From the NCBI GenBank assembly GCA_017469935.1, contig JAFUFL010000005.1, positions 1 through 45,514 on the forward strand: a stretch of 45,514 bases of DNA, written 5' to 3'. Below the pieces are notes generated by a model. The model had not been told where the DNA came from, searched no databases, and saw nothing but the letters and a program-made list of their open reading frames with translations. Numbering within the stretch: position 1 is the stretch's first letter; every line of letters starts with the position of its first letter. The position numbers were made by a program, and so were the translations under genes. Shown here piece by piece: positions 43,278 to 45,514 of this stretch. The DNA is from Lachnospiraceae bacterium (GTDB lineage Bacteria; Bacillota; Clostridia; Lachnospirales; Lachnospiraceae).

Positions 43278-45368
43278 ATGAAAGTTTATACAACCGATAA
43301 GATCAGAAATATCGTTCTTCTGGGACACGGTGGTGCAGGAAAGACAACACTTGCTGAGGCTATGTGCTATCTCGCAGGTGTTACTTCAAGAGTCGGAAGA
43401 GTCGAAGACGGAAACACGGTCAGCGACTTTACCAAGGAAGAGCAGAAGAGAGGATTCTCTATCAAGACTTCTCTCATTCCCATCGAGTGGCAGGACTGCA
43501 AGATCAATATTCTGGACACTCCCGGATACTTTGACTTCGTAGGTGAGGTCGAGGAAGCAATCAGCGTTGCCGATGCAGCCATCATCGTTATTTCCGGTAA
43601 GGCCGGTGTCGAGGTAGGCACGGAGAGAGCATGGGAACTTTGCGAGAAGTACAACATTCCCAGAATGTTCTTCGTTACGGATATGGATATCGACAATGTC
43701 TCCTATCGCTCAGTGGTAGAGCAGCTTTCCAATCTGTACGGAAAGAAGATCGCTCCCTTCAACTTCCCCTTCCGTGTGAACGAGAAGTTTGCGGGATATG
43801 TCAATGTCATCGCCGAGAAGGCGTTTGAGTGGAAAGGCAAAGAGGCTGTAGAGTGCGCAGTGCCGGATTACAGCCAGGAATACCTTGAGAACTATCGCGA
43901 CACTCTGATGGAGACAGTCGCGGAGACAAGTGAAGAGTTTATGGAGCGCTATTTTGAAGGCGACGTATTCTCCGAGGCAGAGATCCGGTCCGCAGTCAGG
44001 TCCCAGGTTCTTGACGGTTCCATCGTTCCCGTAGAGATGGGCGCAAGCACCATCTGCCGCGGCGTCTACACGCTGCTGGATGATGTCGTCAAGTATATGC
44101 CCAGCGCCGAGCACCGCAAGATGAACGGCATCAACCTCAAGACAAATGAGATCTTCGAGGCCAACTTCGATTTCTCCAAGCCGAAGAGCGCATATATCTT
44201 CAAGACGATCGTGGATCCTTTCATCGGAAGATATTCCCTGATCAAGATCCGTTCCGGCGTCTTCAAGACGGACGATACGATTTATGACACTGATCTTGAG
44301 ACCGAGATGAGAATCGGCAAGCTCTACATCATGCAGGGCAACAAGACCTCCGAAGTTCCGGAGCTCCACGCAGGTGACCTGGGCGCGGTTGCCAAGCTCG
44401 GCGAAGCGAAGACCGGCGATTCCCTTTCTACGAAGGCAACACCGATCCAGTACGGCAAGACGGAGATTTCCACACCTTATACCTACATCAGATATAAGGC
44501 CAAGAATAAGAACGACGTCGACAAGATCGCTCAGGCTATGGCCAAGATTTCCTCTGAGGATCCCACCTTCAAGATGGTGAACGACGCGGACAACAAGCAG
44601 ACTCTTATGTACGGTATCGGCGACATGCAGCTTGAGGTTGTCAAGAGCATGCTCAAGAACGAGTACAAGGTCGAGATCGACACAATGGCTCCGAAGGTAG
44701 CATACAGAGAGACCATCCGCAAGACCTCCGATGTAGAGTACAAGTACAAGAAGCAGTCCGGCGGACACGGTCAGTACGGACATGTCAAGATGAGATACAG
44801 CCCTCTCGGCGACCAGACCAAGGCCTACGAGTTCAGCGACGAAGTTGTCGGCGGAAGCGTTCCGAAGAACTACTTCCCCGCAGTCGAAAAGGGTATCATC
44901 GAATCCGTACAGAGAGGACCTCTTGCGGGTTACCCCGTTGTCGGCGTCAAGTGCGTGCTGTACGATGGATCCTACCACCCGGTAGACTCTTCGGAAATGG
45001 CATTCAAGACAGCTTCGATCCAGGCTTTCAAGAAGGGATTCATGGAAGCGAGCCCCGTTCTGCTTGAGCCCATCGTAAGCCTGAAGGTCACCATCCCGGA
45101 TGCATACACCGGTGATGTCATGGGCGACCTCAACAAGAGACGCGGCAGAGTTCTGGGCATGAACCCCATCGGCGGCGGCAAGCAGGTCGTTGAGGCGGAA
45201 GTTCCTCAGTCCGAGCTGTTTGACTACTGCACGGTTCTTCGTTCCATGACCGGCGGACGCGGCGACTACGCTTATGAGTTCGCAAGATATGAGCAGGCTC
45301 CTGCCGAGATCCAGACCAAGGAAGTCGAGGCGAGAGCAAAACAGCTCGAAGAGGGCGTGGAGGACTGA
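43278..45368 (+). CDS. EF-G paralog (translational GTPase)
   Basis: A 696-residue protein with all EF-G domains. G1 is GHGGAGKTT (16-24). G3 is DTPGYFDF, with Tyr where canonical EF-G has the catalytic His. G4 is TDMD instead of NKMD. Domain IV (SGGHGQYGHVKMRY, then VVGGSVPKNYFPAVEKG) and the C-terminal domain (VTIPDAYTGDVMGDLNKRRG) are intact. These features mark the EF-G2-like paralog group common in Clostridia, not the housekeeping fusA encoded with rpsL/rpsG. Role possibly ribosome-associated but different from normal translocation. AGTGGAGG lies before ATG 43278. Confidence 0.9.
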   Translation: MKVYTTDKIRNIVLLGHGGAGKTTLAEAMCYLAGVTSRVGRVEDGNTVSDFTKEEQKRGFSIKTSLIPIEWQDCKINILDTPGYFDFVGEVEEAISVADAAIIVISGKAGVEVGTERAWELCEKYNIPRMFFVTDMDIDNVSYRSVVEQLSNLYGKKIAPFNFPFRVNEKFAGYVNVIAEKAFEWKGKEAVECAVPDYSQEYLENYRDTLMETVAETSEEFMERYFEGDVFSEAEIRSAVRSQVLDGSIVPVEMGASTICRGVYTLLDDVVKYMPSAEHRKMNGINLKTNEIFEANFDFSKPKSAYIFKTIVDPFIGRYSLIKIRSGVFKTDDTIYDTDLETEMRIGKLYIMQGNKTSEVPELHAGDLGAVAKLGEAKTGDSLSTKATPIQYGKTEISTPYTYIRYKAKNKNDVDKIAQAMAKISSEDPTFKMVNDADNKQTLMYGIGDMQLEVVKSMLKNEYKVEIDTMAPKVAYRETIRKTSDVEYKYKKQSGGHGQYGHVKMRYSPLGDQTKAYEFSDEVVGGSVPKNYFPAVEKGIIESVQRGPLAGYPVVGVKCVLYDGSYHPVDSSEMAFKTASIQAFKKGFMEASPVLLEPIVSLKVTIPDAYTGDVMGDLNKRRGRVLGMNPIGGGKQVVEAEVPQSELFDYCTVLRSMTGGRGDYAYEFARYEQAPAEIQTKEVEARAKQLEEGVED

Positions 45369-45420
45369 TCTGTCTGATTTGTCTGATCTGTCCAATCATA
45401 CCGATTCGGGAAAGAATGAT

Positions 45421-45450
45421 GAGGCTGCCACTTATGTGGCAGCCTCTTTT
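45421..45450 (+). terminator. Intrinsic terminator after the EF-G paralog
   Basis: GAGGCTGCCAC (45421-45431) pairs perfectly with GTGGCAGCCTC (45436-45446) around TTAT, followed by TTTT. Confidence 0.92.
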
Positions 45451-45456
45451 AAATGA

Positions 45457-45513
45457 GTCAGGGGGACCTATCAGGTGACACATAAAATGTGTCACCTGAT
45501 ACGTCCCCCTGAC
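45457..45513. repeat. 57-bp near-perfect palindrome
   Basis: Arms 45457-45483 and 45487-45513 are reverse complements over 27 bases with one mismatch, around AAA. It includes TCAGGTGACACAT and its complement, with outer GTCAGGGGGAC. No T-run follows. It resembles mobile palindromic (REP- or MITE-like) units; the right edge coincides with the window end. Confidence 0.85.
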
Positions 45514-45514
45514 A

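Overview
The window looks like chromosomal DNA from an anaerobic, Gram-positive member of the class Clostridia, most likely a Lachnospiraceae-like species with fairly high GC. The evidence is AGGAGG-type ribosome binding sites, sigma-A promoters, many lipoprotein signal peptides, a biotin-dependent Na+-pump decarboxylase operon, a PepD-type dipeptidase, an EF-G paralog of the type common in Clostridia, and a VaFE-repeat surface protein with an LPXTG-like anchor. No rRNA, tRNA, CRISPR array, phage or transposase gene was seen. The species assignment is inference.

Layout. 1-5.1 kb: lipoproteins of unknown function, a sirtuin, a CpXC protein and two small unknown proteins; two lipoprotein genes are preceded by copies of the same double-hairpin repeat. 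5.1-8.2 kb: an esterase-like protein without its nucleophile serine, rpsU with its own promoter and terminator, a membrane metallophosphoesterase overlapping scpB. 8.3-13.6 kb: five-gene biotin-dependent carboxyltransferase/decarboxylase operon with a Na+ pump. 13.7-15.9 kb: glycogen debranching enzyme. 16.0-24.3 kb: two-component system followed by hisH, hisF, a dipeptidase, ung, a lysA-type decarboxylase and a HAD phosphatase, closed by a terminator that overlaps the last stop codon.

24.4-32.6 kb is the most interesting part: a dlt-like cell-envelope acylation locus. It encodes an adenylating ligase, an acyl carrier protein, an MBOAT acyltransferase and three DltD-like SGNH proteins (one divergent). 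Inserted between ligase and carrier is a fold-type III PLP decarboxylase, absent from classical dlt operons. It suggests that the transferred group is not simply D-alanine but a modified, perhaps decarboxylated, amino acid. The ligase activates, the carrier holds, the PLP enzyme may remodel, and MBOAT plus SGNH proteins transfer the group across the membrane to a glycopolymer.

32.7-40.1 kb: a HerA-like ATPase, a 1492-residue VaFE surface protein behind a long leader, and a lipoprotein with a zinc-finger-like motif. 40.3-43.0 kb, minus strand: tyrA-aroA; the aroA initiation region is present as three exact-length 56-bp tandem copies, giving two short ORFs coupled by ATGA overlaps to aroA. 43.3-45.5 kb: an EF-G paralog, its terminator, and a 57-bp near-perfect palindrome at the window edge.
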